Assembly: GCA_016931225.1 (NCBI GenBank)
Contig: JAFGFE010000010.1
Coordinates: 62,001-126,000 of the forward strand
DNA: 64,000 nucleotides
Direction of reading: 5' to 3'
Origin: Candidatus Zymogenaceae bacterium
GTDB taxonomy: Bacteria; Desulfobacterota; Zymogenia; Zymogenales; Zymogenaceae
A program made the translations under genes and the position numbers. Every line of letters begins with the position of its first letter. Positions within the stretch are counted from its first letter, which is position 1. The notes under the pieces are model-generated. The model was not told the origin of the DNA, ran no database searches, and saw only the letters and a list, made by a program, of their open reading frames with translations. This document shows, one piece after another, positions 27,627 to 36,661 of the stretch.

Positions 27627-28747
27627 AGGTGACGCTGTTTTCCCTGGAGCGGTTCTACGTCGATTACGAATTCAACGTGGGCACGAACATCAGCGCCTCC
27701 TGCGGCGCCGAGACCACCACAGCCGACTTACTGGCCCTGGCGGGGGACGAGGCGAAAGAACACTACCTCTCCCTGGGGCTTGACTATCGGGAAAACAGGG
27801 GCGACGAAAGACTGCGGGATCTCATCTCCCGTGAGTATGACCGGCTCTTAGCCGACGACATCCAGGTGACGGCAGGCGGATCTGAGGCGATTTATCTTCT
27901 GATGCACACCCAGCTCAATCCGGGTGATCGAATCATTGTTGAAACCCCCATCTACCAATCGCTCTTCCAGGTGGCCGAGGATATGGGGGTGGAGACAGCG
28001 AGGCTTCCCCTGGCCGCCGAGGAGGGATTTGTCCCGGACCCAAACCGGCTGGAAAAGCTGCTTGAGGAAAAACGGACGAAGATGGTGATCGTCAATCACC
28101 CCCACAGCCCCACCGGATCGGTCCTGACGAAACAGCTGCTTATGGAACTGGGCGCCCTTACGGAAAAACACGGGGCGCTCCTGGTGTCCGACGAGGTGTA
28201 CTGGGGGGTCTTCTACGATCCGGCGGACCGTATCCCGCATGCTGCTGATCTCTTCGAGAACGCGGTGACCATCGGGGACATGACCAAGCCCTACGGCCTG
28301 GGCGGACTCCGGGTGGGGTGGCTGGCCTCCCGTCGTCAAGACATCCTCGATGCCGCCTCGATCATGAAGGACTACACAACCATGTGCGCCTCCGCACCGA
28401 GCGAATATCTCTCTATCCTGGCCCTTGAGCACCGGGACGAGATTATTAAAAAAAATACGGACATCGCCCAGAAGAATATCTCCCGTTTCGACGATCTGGT
28501 GACGGCGGTAGGGGGAATGCTCTCATGGATACCGCCCCGGGGCGGTTATACCGGCTTTGTGAGGCTTGATGTGCCGGGCCGGGACGTGCGGGGATTCTGC
28601 ATCGATCTGATAGATAAAAAAGATGTGCTGTTGCTTCCCGGAGACGTCTTCGGCGATTCGCGTCGCTTCCGCGTCGGGGTGGGCACACGGGAAGATGTCT
28701 TTGTGAGAGGGATTGCGTGTATGGCTGAATATCTTCAGGAATTGTAA
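27623..28747 (+). CDS. Class I/II PLP-dependent aminotransferase
   Basis: A fold-type I aminotransferase of 374 residues. Recognisable features are YRENRGDERLRDLIS, the TAGGSEAIYLLMHTQLNPGD loop, NHPHSPTGSVL (substrate-arginine/PLP region), SDEVYWGVFYD and the PLP lysine in MTKPYGLGGLRVGWLAS at about 221. The start overlaps the kamE stop by 4 bp, so it belongs to the operon. It is not one of the standard lysine fermentation enzymes. It might act on lysine, a pathway diamino acid or alanine/glutamate to dispose of amino groups; the substrate cannot be told from sequence. Confidence 0.85.
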   Translation: MKVTLFSLERFYVDYEFNVGTNISASCGAETTTADLLALAGDEAKEHYLSLGLDYRENRGDERLRDLISREYDRLLADDIQVTAGGSEAIYLLMHTQLNPGDRIIVETPIYQSLFQVAEDMGVETARLPLAAEEGFVPDPNRLEKLLEEKRTKMVIVNHPHSPTGSVLTKQLLMELGALTEKHGALLVSDEVYWGVFYDPADRIPHAADLFENAVTIGDMTKPYGLGGLRVGWLASRRQDILDAASIMKDYTTMCASAPSEYLSILALEHRDEIIKKNTDIAQKNISRFDDLVTAVGGMLSWIPPRGGYTGFVRLDVPGRDVRGFCIDLIDKKDVLLLPGDVFGDSRRFRVGVGTREDVFVRGIACMAEYLQEL

Positions 28748-28762
28748 AGGGGAAGACACGAA

Positions 28763-29482
28763 ATGAACGAATTAATGAATCACGCGTGGGAGTTGTTGAG
28801 CGGAATGGGGGTGGCCCTGCACGGTTTCGGGTTGATCTTCATTAAGTACATGCCGCTGTTTTGGAAGGCGACACTGATGACGGTGGAAATCTCGGCGCTT
28901 TCCATTATGTTCGGGTTCCTCATCGGCCTTTTTTCGGCATTGGGGAAAATGTCTCACAACAAGCTGATAAGCATTCCCTCTAAATTTTATGTATGGTTCT
29001 TTCGGGCCACGCCGCTGTTGGTTCAGATATTTCTCATCTACTTCGGGTTGCCGCAGTTCGGCATCAGACTTTCTCCGTTCGTCGCGGGCGTCATCGCCAT
29101 GAGCATAAATGCGGGCGCGTATTATGCGGAAATCATCAGGGCGGGCATCCAGTCGGTGCACCATGGTCAGATGGAGGCGGCGCGATCCCTCGGGATGAGT
29201 TATCCCCTATCGATGCGGCGCATCATTCTTCCTCAGGCGATAAAGGTCATCGTTCCCCCGTTCGGCAACGAATCGATCATCCTGATAAAGGACACATCGC
29301 TTCTTTCCACCATAACCATCCTTGAAGTGACGCTTATGGCCCAGCGTCTCATCAGTTCCACCTGGAAACCATTTGAGCTATACCTGATAGCGGCTTTCTA
29401 TTATGCGGTCATTACCTCAGTACTGAATTTTTTCCTCCACCGCTACGAGAAAAAGCTTGCAATCTCTCAAAGAAGGGGATAA
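28763..29482 (+). CDS. Polar amino acid ABC transporter permease
   Basis: A 239-residue inner-membrane permease of the HisM/GlnP type with about five hydrophobic segments. The conserved cytoplasmic coupling loop reads QMEAARSLGMSYPLSMRRIILPQAIKV, and the RATPLLVQIFLIYFGLPQFG segment is typical. GGGGAAG precedes the ATG; it starts 15 bp after the aminotransferase. With the binding protein and ATPase downstream it should import a cationic or polar amino acid, by context most likely lysine. One permease gene is present, so a homodimer is expected. Confidence 0.92.
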   Translation: MNELMNHAWELLSGMGVALHGFGLIFIKYMPLFWKATLMTVEISALSIMFGFLIGLFSALGKMSHNKLISIPSKFYVWFFRATPLLVQIFLIYFGLPQFGIRLSPFVAGVIAMSINAGAYYAEIIRAGIQSVHHGQMEAARSLGMSYPLSMRRIILPQAIKVIVPPFGNESIILIKDTSLLSTITILEVTLMAQRLISSTWKPFELYLIAAFYYAVITSVLNFFLHRYEKKLAISQRRG

Positions 29483-29550
29483 TATCCGGCCAGGTGGGCA
29501 TGGGTAACAGCCCAAAATCTTAATAATAACAGTTGATTAGGAGGTTTGGT

Positions 29551-30300
29551 ATGAAAAAGATTTTTATTGTGCTCACAGTATTATTACTTACGCTGGGAAT
29601 GGTCGCCGGCGTGAATGCACAGGAAGTAGAGAAAGAGACATTGGTCATCGCCGTTACCGCCGGAAGCCCTCCCTTTAGTTTCGTTGATGCCGATACGGGG
29701 GATGAGGTCGGTTTTGACGTCGACTATGCCAAAGAGGTGGCCGAGCGGATCGGTATGGAGCCGGAGATATTGATGGTCGAATGGGCGGGGATTCTTCCCG
29801 GTCTTTTGGCGGGGAAATACGACATGATCATCGGAAGCATGGCGATTACCGAAGAACGGCAGGAACAGGCGAATTTTTCGATACCCTACTATGTGTCCGG
29901 AGCCCAGTTGATCGTCAGAGCAGATGATGATTCCATCATGAGCCTCGAAGACCTGGTGGGCAAGAAAGTCGGTGTAACCCTCGGGACCACCTATGAGGAG
30001 AAGGCGAATGAGGTCGAGGGCGTGGAAGTGATGACCTACAAGACCGAAATGGATCAGCTCCTTGACCTGGTGAACGGCAATATCGATGCGGTCATTACCG
30101 ACAAGTACATCGGCGCGTATACCATCCAGGAATCCGGGCTGGATCTCAAGCTGGTCGGCGATCTTATTTACGAGGAAACCATGGGTATCCCGGTACGCAA
30201 GGAAGACACCGATCTTCTGGAGAAGTTGAACGCGGCCGTTGAAGAAATTACCAATGACGGAACTCTCGAAGAATTGGGTTCCAAGTGGTTTGGAATTTAA
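29551..30300 (+). CDS. Periplasmic amino acid-binding protein of the ABC transporter
   Basis: A 249-residue solute-binding protein (SBP family 3). The signal peptide is clear: MKKIFIVLTVLLLTLGMVAGVNAQ, with a probable cleavage after NAQ near residue 24. The mature part has the family pattern LVIAVTAGSPPFSFVD, GFDVDYAKEVAERIG, IIGSMAITEERQEQANFSIPYY and GKKVGVTLGTTYEE. An excellent AGGAGG precedes the ATG at 29551. A strong terminator follows at once, so this product can be made in excess over the downstream ATPase. Confidence 0.93.
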   Translation: MKKIFIVLTVLLLTLGMVAGVNAQEVEKETLVIAVTAGSPPFSFVDADTGDEVGFDVDYAKEVAERIGMEPEILMVEWAGILPGLLAGKYDMIIGSMAITEERQEQANFSIPYYVSGAQLIVRADDDSIMSLEDLVGKKVGVTLGTTYEEKANEVEGVEVMTYKTEMDQLLDLVNGNIDAVITDKYIGAYTIQESGLDLKLVGDLIYEETMGIPVRKEDTDLLEKLNAAVEEITNDGTLEELGSKWFGI

Positions 30301-30329
30301 TGCCTGGCATACCGCGGCATTTGTATCAA

Positions 30330-30353
30330 GGGCGGCCTGTGCCGCCCTTTTTT
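30330..30353 (+). terminator. Rho-independent terminator after the binding-protein gene
   Basis: GGGCGGC (30330-30336), CTGT loop, GCCGCCC (30341-30347), then six T residues (30348-30353). It lies inside the transporter gene set, between the binding protein and the ATPase. Confidence 0.92.
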
Positions 30354-30412
30354 GTTCTTGCCACGCTTGCGGATATGTGATGTAATCCATGTGTAATTTT
30401 AGTGGCGATTCG

Positions 30413-31180
30413 ATGACAAAAAAAAGCTCACAGACGGTATTGAAGGTAGTTGATCTGCACAAACGATTCGGCGATCTGCATGTTCTCAGGGGAATCAACA
30501 CGGAAGTGTGGAAAGGGGAGGTGCTGGTGATCATCGGTCCCAGCGGTTCCGGCAAGAGCACTTTTTTGAGGTGTATTAACATGCTGGATGAGCCGACGGA
30601 CGGGGAAATCTATATGGATGGCGTGCTGATTAATGATCACGCATTGTCGAAAAAAGATTTTCAGCGACACATCAACAGCGTCAGGACCCGGATGGGAATG
30701 GTATTCCAGCAGTTCAATCTCTTTCCGCACATGACGGCCCTTGACAACGTGCTCGAGGCGCCGGTACGCGTCCTCAAGATGGGGAAGGCGAAAGCCAGGG
30801 CGGTCGGCAAGGAACTCCTGGAGCGGGTGGGGTTGGGAGACAAGGCGGACGTGTATCCCGAATCCCTCTCCGGCGGGCAAAAACAGCGCGTGGCCATCGC
30901 TCGTGCGCTGGCCATGCAGCCGGAAGTCATGTTGTTTGACGAGGTGACCTCGGCTTTGGACCCCGAACTTGTCGGCGGCGTGCTAAAAGTGATGAAGTCC
31001 CTTGCCGAGGAAGGCATGACGATGATCGTTGTGACCCATGAGATGGGGTTTGCCCGGGAAGTGGGGGATCGGCTGATATTTATGGATGAGGGCGTGATCG
31101 TTGAGGAAGGCGCTCCGACAGACGTGCTCGCCAATCCGAGAGAAGGCAGAACAAAAAACTTTTTAAGAGAAGTCCTGTAA
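30413..31180 (+). CDS. Polar amino acid ABC transporter ATPase (GlnQ-like)
   Basis: The 255-residue ATP-binding subunit. Walker A is GPSGSGKST at about 44-52, the Q-loop lies in [11 protein letters not shown], the ABC signature is [15 protein letters not shown] at about 157, Walker B is [12 protein letters not shown], and the H-loop is VVTHEMGFA. The ATG at 30413 is preferred to one at 30389, though neither has a convincing ribosome binding site. It is separated from the binding-protein gene by a terminator, so it depends on read-through or on a promoter not identified here. Confidence 0.92.
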   Translation: MTKKSSQTVLKVVDLHKRFGDLHVLRGINTEVWKGEVLVIIGPSGSGKSTFLRCINMLDEPTDGEIYMDGVLINDHALSKKDFQRHINSVRTRMGMVFQQFNLFPHMTALDNVLEAPVRVLKMGKAKARAVGKELLERVGLGDKADVYPESLSGGQKQRVAIARALAMQPEVMLFDEVTSALDPELVGGVLKVMKSLAEEGMTMIVVTHEMGFAREVGDRLIFMDEGVIVEEGAPTDVLANPREGRTKNFLREVL

Positions 31181-31228
31181 AAGAACGGGACGCCTGTTTT
31201 ATATGATGAAAATATATGCTCATATTCG

Positions 31229-31633
31229 ATGTCACATGTGAATGAATATCCAGAATCCATGATTCGCCTGCGTATGAGCGGCGCCGATGCACACTACGGC
31301 GGCGGCCTGGTGGACGGTGCCCGGATATTGGCCCTGTTCGGCGATGTGGCGACGGAGCTTCTGATCATTACCGACGGCGACGAGGGGTTGTTTCTCCGTT
31401 ATGACGAGGTGGAGTTTCTTGCCCCGGTATACGAAGGGGATTACATCGAGGCGGTGGGCCGCGTCGTTGAGACGGGGAAGACGTCTCGAAAGATGGAGTT
31501 CGAGGCCAGAAAAGTTGTCGCCGCCCGGCGGGATATCGCCGATTCCGCGGCGGATGTGCTCACAGAACCCGTGACGGTGGTTCGGGCCCGTGGTGTGTGT
31601 GTGACGCCCGAGGAGCTGCAAAGGAAAAAATAG
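31229..31633 (+). CDS. kal: 3-aminobutyryl-CoA ammonia-lyase
   Basis: Removes ammonia from 3-aminobutyryl-CoA to give crotonyl-CoA in lysine fermentation. The 134-residue hot-dog-fold protein contains [22 protein letters not shown] at about 11-32, [22 protein letters not shown] and [15 protein letters not shown], all characteristic of Kal. No clear ribosome binding site is seen before the ATG at 31229; an internal ATG at 31259 (MIRLRMSG) would give a protein closer to some family members. It lies 25 bp before the class III aminotransferase. Confidence 0.9.
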   Translation: MSHVNEYPESMIRLRMSGADAHYGGGLVDGARILALFGDVATELLIITDGDEGLFLRYDEVEFLAPVYEGDYIEAVGRVVETGKTSRKMEFEARKVVAARRDIADSAADVLTEPVTVVRARGVCVTPEELQRKK

Positions 31634-31658
31634 CTCAGAGATATAAAGAGGTAGACTG

Positions 31659-33041
31659 ATGGCATACATGAATTTCGAACTGACGCCCAAAAAGACAGAT
31701 AAAATCGAGACCGCCCATCGCACCATTGTAACGGACATCCCGGTGCCGGAAACCCTGCCGCTCCTTGAGGACCTTCGTGCCTTCGAGCCCCTTTCCATGA
31801 GTGGCCAGCCCCTGGTGGTCTGGGATCGGGCGGAGGGATTCACCGTCTCCGACGCCTACGGCAACAAGTGGATTGATTTTTCCTCGGGCGTCCTGGTGGC
31901 GAATTGCGGACACCTTCGCCCGGAGATGAAGGCGGCCCTCATCGACCAGATAGAAAGCGGGATGATTCACTCCTACTGCTTTCCCAACGAACCGAGGGCG
32001 AAGCTGGTCCGGCGCCTGGTGGAGCTCGCTCCTCCGGGGCTTGACAAGGTGTTCCTGGTGACCACCGGGGCCGAAGCCACCGAAAACGCCATCAAACTGG
32101 TGAGGACCCACGGCATGAGGACCGTAGGGCCGGAGAAAAACATCATTGTCACCTTCGAGGGCGCCTTTCACGGCAGGACGTTGGGCTCCCAGCTTGCCGG
32201 AGGAATTCCGGCGCTCAAGGACTGGATCGGAAAGCTGGATCCCACGTTCGTACAGGTGCCGTTTCCCGACGGCTATCGGTTTGAGAACACCGATTTTTCG
32301 GTCTTTACCGATTCCCTGAAAAAACAGGGCGTTACAAAGGATCGGGTCTGCGGCGTGATGATGGAATCGTATCAGGGCGGGATCGCCGGGTTCTATCCCG
32401 ACGAGTACATGCACAAGCTCCGTGCGTGGTGCGACGATGCCGGGGCCTTGTTGATCGACGACGAGGTACAGGCCGGATTCGGGCGCAGCGGCAGGTTCTT
32501 TTCCATCGAGCATTACAAAATCGTGCCGGACATCATCTGCTGCGGCAAGGGGATGAGCGGGGGGCTTCCCATCGCCGCGGTCATCGGCAGCTCCCGATTC
32601 ATGGACTATTACGGCCCTGGGGAGATGACCTCCACCCACAGCGCCAATCCTCTGACCTGTCGGTCGGCGCTCACCAGCATCGACATCCTGGAAAAGGAGG
32701 GGCTGGTGGAAAATTCCCGGCTCCTGGGCGAGATACTCCACGAAAAACTGAGGGGATTGCAAAATGACCATCCCGACATAATCGGCAGGGTGAATGGCCG
32801 GGGCCTGGTGGCGGCGCTGCTCATGGTGAAGCCGAACACGAAGGAGCCTTTTCACGAGCTGGCCTTTCGGACCGTCGAACATTCGGTGCAAAAGGGCCTG
32901 ATGATGTATGCCCCTCTGGGACCGGGAGGCGGCACGGTCAAGATGAATCCGCCGCTGATGATCACGGAAGAGGCGCTCAAGGAGGGGATTTCTGTGTTGG
33001 CCGAGGCGGTTGCCCAGGCCCGAAACGACATGAATGTATGA
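31659..33041 (+). CDS. Class III (omega) PLP-dependent aminotransferase
   Basis: A 460-residue fold-type I class III aminotransferase, the family of 4-aminobutyrate, ornithine and lysine epsilon-aminotransferases. The FSSGVLVANCGH, VTTGAEATENAIKLVR, FEGAFHGRTLGSQLAGG and LLIDDEVQAGFGRSG motifs are intact, and the PLP lysine is in IICCGKGMSGGLP at about 290. AAGAGG precedes the ATG. Placed between kal and kamA, it might transaminate the omega-amino group of lysine, beta-lysine or a pathway intermediate, offering a side route from the standard pathway; this is inference. Confidence 0.87.
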   Translation: MAYMNFELTPKKTDKIETAHRTIVTDIPVPETLPLLEDLRAFEPLSMSGQPLVVWDRAEGFTVSDAYGNKWIDFSSGVLVANCGHLRPEMKAALIDQIESGMIHSYCFPNEPRAKLVRRLVELAPPGLDKVFLVTTGAEATENAIKLVRTHGMRTVGPEKNIIVTFEGAFHGRTLGSQLAGGIPALKDWIGKLDPTFVQVPFPDGYRFENTDFSVFTDSLKKQGVTKDRVCGVMMESYQGGIAGFYPDEYMHKLRAWCDDAGALLIDDEVQAGFGRSGRFFSIEHYKIVPDIICCGKGMSGGLPIAAVIGSSRFMDYYGPGEMTSTHSANPLTCRSALTSIDILEKEGLVENSRLLGEILHEKLRGLQNDHPDIIGRVNGRGLVAALLMVKPNTKEPFHELAFRTVEHSVQKGLMMYAPLGPGGGTVKMNPPLMITEEALKEGISVLAEAVAQARNDMNV

Positions 33042-33072
33042 CGGGTCGGTATTTTTTCTGTGAGGTAGTGCG

Positions 33073-34362
33073 ATGAAATATTTTTCAGAACAGAGAGATT
33101 ACCGGGATATATCTCTGTATTCCAACGTGAGCGAGGCTGACTGGAACGACTGGCGGTGGCAGGTGAAAAACCGTATTTCAAGCCTCGACGATTTGAAAAA
33201 GGTGATAGCTCTTTCCGAAGAGGAAGAGCGGGGAATAGAAAAGACCCTCAGCCGCTTCCGTATGGCGATCTCACCCTACTATGCAACCCTTATGGATGCG
33301 GAAGATCCGAAGTGCCCGATTCGCAGGCAGGCCGTGCCCGATATACACGAGACGGTGAAGGTGCCCGAGGATATGGAAGACCCGCTGAGCGAGGACGAGG
33401 ATTCCCCGGTGGCGGGCCTGACCCATCGCTATCCCGATCGGGTGCTCTTTCAGGTGACCGACCAGTGTACCATGTACTGTCGTCACTGCACCAGGAGGCG
33501 GATGGTGGGGGTCAACGACCGGATGCGGTCCAAAAAGGAGCTGGCGGCGGATATCAAGTACATCGCCGAGACACCGGAGGTGCGGGACGTGCTCCTTTCC
33601 GGGGGGGATCCCCTGACCATGTCCGACGACCAGCTTGAATGGATCCTGTCCGAGCTTCGAAAGATCCCCCATGTCGAGATCATCCGCATCGGCTCCCGAA
33701 CACCGGTGGTGCTGCCCCATCGTATCACGCCGGAATTGGTGGCCATGCTGGAGAAGTATCATCCGATCTGGTTCAACACCCACTTCAATCACCCCAAGGA
33801 GGTAACATCGGAATCCTCGGCGGCCTGCGACCGTCTGAGCCGGGGGGGGATCCCCATCGGCAACCAGTCCGTGCTGCTTCGGGGCGTCAATGACTGCATC
33901 CACGTGATGAAAAAACTGCTCCATGAGCTGTTGAAAATCCGGGTGCGTCCCTATTACCTGTACCAGTGCGATCTGTCGGTGGGCATCGAGCATTTTCGCA
34001 CCTCCATCGGCGCCGGCATCGAAATCATGGAGCGGCTCCGGGGACATACCAGCGGGATGGCCATTCCCACTTTCGTGGTGGACGCCCCCGGCGGCGGAGG
34101 AAAGATCCCCCTGATGCCCCAGTATATGATCAGCAGGAGCGATCACAAGATCATCCTGAGAAACTACGAGGGATTTGTCAGCGCCTATACGGAGCCGGAC
34201 ATCGTCCAGGAGCCGTGCAAAATCTGCGAGGAGATGAAGAAGAAGGGGGCGATGAGCATCGGTATCGAAAAGCTCTTCACCGGAGAGGCCGCCACCCTCA
34301 AGCCGGTGGACTCGGTGCGGGAGAAGAGAAAAGAGCGGATGAAGCGGGAGTTCCACGCGTAA
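33073..34362 (+). CDS. kamA: Lysine 2,3-aminomutase (radical SAM)
   Basis: Converts L-lysine to L-beta-lysine with [4Fe-4S], SAM and PLP, the entry step of the pathway. The radical SAM motif is C132-TMY-C136-RH-C139 within VTDQCTMYCRHCTRRRMVG. LSGGDPLTM is the SAM-binding segment, and the C-terminal PLP-binding lysine lies in DAPGGGGKIPLMP. The length (429) fits the lysine-specific enzyme, and the C-terminal CKICEEM resembles the cysteines that bind zinc in KamA. GAGGT precedes the ATG. Confidence 0.95.
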   Translation: MKYFSEQRDYRDISLYSNVSEADWNDWRWQVKNRISSLDDLKKVIALSEEEERGIEKTLSRFRMAISPYYATLMDAEDPKCPIRRQAVPDIHETVKVPEDMEDPLSEDEDSPVAGLTHRYPDRVLFQVTDQCTMYCRHCTRRRMVGVNDRMRSKKELAADIKYIAETPEVRDVLLSGGDPLTMSDDQLEWILSELRKIPHVEIIRIGSRTPVVLPHRITPELVAMLEKYHPIWFNTHFNHPKEVTSESSAACDRLSRGGIPIGNQSVLLRGVNDCIHVMKKLLHELLKIRVRPYYLYQCDLSVGIEHFRTSIGAGIEIMERLRGHTSGMAIPTFVVDAPGGGGKIPLMPQYMISRSDHKIILRNYEGFVSAYTEPDIVQEPCKICEEMKKKGAMSIGIEKLFTGEAATLKPVDSVREKRKERMKREFHA

Positions 34363-34432
34363 TACAAAGCGACATACACCGGGGACGGCCGGACCCGCCC
34401 CCGGATCGGTTTAAATTTTCACGATACGGTCT

Positions 34433-35842
34433 ATGACATCATCTCATGACGAGAGCCTCGACGCTCTCTTTTATCCCCAAAACGTCGCGGTGGTGGGTGC
34501 GTCGGATAATCCCGGAAAGCTCGGGTTCCACGCCCTGGCGGCGGCGGTGTCCGGTGGGCTTGCGGGTAAGGTATTCGCCGTTTCCCCGAGCCTTGCGGGC
34601 CGGGAGGTGATGGGTGTGACCGGCTTTGGCTCCGTCTCTGACCTTCCCGAGGACGTCCAGGTATTCGTCTTTTCCATTCCCCACAAAAAAATCCCCGACG
34701 CCCTCACCAATGCGGCGAAGAAGGGCGCCAGGGCCGCGGTCATCTTCGCCGGTGGCTTTAAGGAAATCGGCGATGACGGAGCCCGACTCCAGGCCGAGCT
34801 CAGGGAGACGGCCGACCGCCTCGGGATCGTCATTGTGGGCCCCAACTGCGTGGGGTGCCTCAACACCGTCCACGGCCTCAACGCCACGTTCGCGGCGCCC
34901 CTGTCGGCGACAAAGAAGGGGCGCATCTCGGTGGCGAGCCAGAGCGGCGGCACCGGTTCGGCCATCCTCACCGCCATGATGGACAACAACGTGGGCGTGG
35001 CCAAGTTCATCAGCGTGGGAAACCGGGTCAATCTCGACTTCCCCCGGCTGGTCACCTACCTGGGAGACGACGACGATACCGACGTCATCTGCCTGTTCGT
35101 GGAGGGGATGGACGACGGTCGGGCATTCCTGGAGGCCGCCAGAAGAGTGACCCCCAAAAAGCCGGTGCTGGTTTATCAGGCCGGGTTCACTGAGACCACC
35201 CGGCGGCTGGCGGCGTCTCACACCGGCTCCATGAGCGCCTCCGAGGATATCTACCGGGCCGCCTACCGACAGGCAGGTATCCTCTTCGTGGGGGATTACG
35301 AGGAGCTGGTGGACACCGCCAAGGCGTTAGAGAGCCTCCCCTCACTTGCCGGTCCCGGCTTCGCCATCTTCACCCACACCGCCGGACCCGCCCTAATCTG
35401 CGCCCAGCATATCGAGGGGGCGGGGGGTGTGCTGCCGGATTTCACCGGTGATCACAAGGAGATCATCAAAACCTTCGCACCGCCCCTGACCGTCCCGACC
35501 AATCCCCTGGATATGTTCGCCGAGGCCTGGTTTCGAACGGACATGTACACGAAGGCCCTGGATATGGCCCTCTCCCAGCCTGATATCCATGGCGCCATTG
35601 CCTGCTACAGCGGCGGGTCGGAGATGGGCATCAGTTTTCCCGCGGGCGAATACGCCCGGATCGCGAAAAAGCACGGGAAGCCGGCGCTGCTCTGCCTGAT
35701 GGCCCCGTATGCGCACAAGGACGAGCGGGCGGCGGCGGACGACGCCGGTGCGCCGACGTTCAACTCCCCCCACAAGGCGGGACGCACCGCCGCCAACCTG
35801 ATACATCTCTGGCGGATGAGGGAGGGGATGAGCGGGAGGTGA
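34433..35842 (+). CDS. ADP-forming acyl-CoA synthetase, alpha (CoA-binding/ligase) part
   Basis: A 469-residue protein made of a CoA-binding Rossmann domain (NVAVVGASDNPGKLGFHAL at about 17) and a succinyl-CoA-ligase-like domain (GPNCVGCLNT, VASQSGGTGSAILTAM). The AASHTGSMSASEDIY segment holds the expected phosphohistidine. Such subunits, with an ATP-grasp beta subunit, make ATP from acyl-CoA in anaerobes. No beta subunit is fused or adjacent, so it must be encoded elsewhere or the protein does something else. As the last gene after kamA it could recover energy from acyl-CoA formed in lysine fermentation. Confidence 0.8.
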   Translation: MTSSHDESLDALFYPQNVAVVGASDNPGKLGFHALAAAVSGGLAGKVFAVSPSLAGREVMGVTGFGSVSDLPEDVQVFVFSIPHKKIPDALTNAAKKGARAAVIFAGGFKEIGDDGARLQAELRETADRLGIVIVGPNCVGCLNTVHGLNATFAAPLSATKKGRISVASQSGGTGSAILTAMMDNNVGVAKFISVGNRVNLDFPRLVTYLGDDDDTDVICLFVEGMDDGRAFLEAARRVTPKKPVLVYQAGFTETTRRLAASHTGSMSASEDIYRAAYRQAGILFVGDYEELVDTAKALESLPSLAGPGFAIFTHTAGPALICAQHIEGAGGVLPDFTGDHKEIIKTFAPPLTVPTNPLDMFAEAWFRTDMYTKALDMALSQPDIHGAIACYSGGSEMGISFPAGEYARIAKKHGKPALLCLMAPYAHKDERAAADDAGAPTFNSPHKAGRTAANLIHLWRMREGMSGR

Positions 35843-35950
35843 TAACGCAGATTTTTGCTATTATGATAAAGCTCAAGGGATTCGGTTATTTTCCGTAGAT
35901 ATTTTTCATGCACCCAAAATGTGCATATTCTATTGGAATACCCCGCCAAC

Positions 35951-35983
35951 AAAAAAAGCAGGATACGTCGATGTGACGCATCC
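35951..35983 (-). terminator. Terminator of the two-CW gene
   Basis: On the minus strand an 8-bp stem (35976-35983 with 35961-35968, one G-T pair) is followed by TGC and seven T residues (35951-35957). Confidence 0.7.
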
Positions 35984-36012
35984 GGCCTGGAGGCGGTTCC
36001 TAAAAGGATACG

Positions 36013-36282
36013 TTATCGCAAGCTGAAATCCGCCGCCTCCTCCTTCTTGACCAGTTGATAAAAATCGCACTGCATGCATTCGGGGAGCTTCTGGGCGAAT
36101 CTGCCCTGAACCTTCCCCCTGCAGTAGGTGCCGGCGACGATCCAGCAGGATCGTCCCGCGTGGAGGCCGCCGTTACTGCCGCTGCCATTGGTCGCCGCCG
36201 GGCACACGCCCATATCACCCGCGTGTTCACCTCCCGGCTCCCGGCCACATTTTTCGAATTCCCAGCAATTTACCTTCTTCAT
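36013..36282 (-). CDS. Two-CW domain cysteine-rich small protein
   Basis: An 89-residue protein with the two-CW pattern: an N-terminal NCWEFEKCGREPGG and a second RSCWIVAGTYCRGKVQG, followed by CMQCDFYQLV. Seven or more conserved cysteines suggest metal or Fe-S binding. Such proteins are frequent in Desulfobacterota and sometimes occur as domains in signalling proteins; the function is unknown. The ATG at 36282 follows AAAGGAA at good spacing, which decides against a longer frame beginning at 36354. Confidence 0.8.
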   Translation of the reverse strand: MKKVNCWEFEKCGREPGGEHAGDMGVCPAATNGSGSNGGLHAGRSCWIVAGTYCRGKVQGRFAQKLPECMQCDFYQLVKKEEAADFSLR

Positions 36283-36661
36283 ATCTATTCCTTTCAGAGT
36301 GAGAAAAGTGATGTGCCAATGGCTACAATCTCTTTCTATATGCTTAATTAGCAATCAGTGTGCCAGTTTATATATACATAATCTTATTGAAAAATACGAC
36401 TATTCAGACATATGAGTATTCTACGATTTGGCACTTGTGAGTATTCCTTGTTGATAGTGTACTCATTATGTAATGATTTAAGGAGTACTGTTGCACGATA
36501 CGTTCTTATACGGAAATCTCGGCCGCACGGGATTCTTGCAGGTGCAAAAGCAGTTTGCATGCCGTTTTCGGCTGGATAGAAAAAAGTGGACGGGGTATGC
36601 ACGGCCGTGTTTGGAAACGGCCTGCTCCCCGGCGGGTGTGTCTATTTGTATGGTGTGTGTG
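36283..36661. other. Gene-free stretch
   Basis: AT-rich up to about 36480. A plus-strand open frame starting at 36491 continues antisense to the next gene and is not considered real. No RNA gene or clear promoter is identified. Confidence 0.4.

Noticed and set aside
31659-33041. Considered whether the class III aminotransferase or another cluster gene could be kce
   Set aside because: Kce is a ~270-residue BKACE-family TIM barrel; no gene in the cluster has that size or its motifs.
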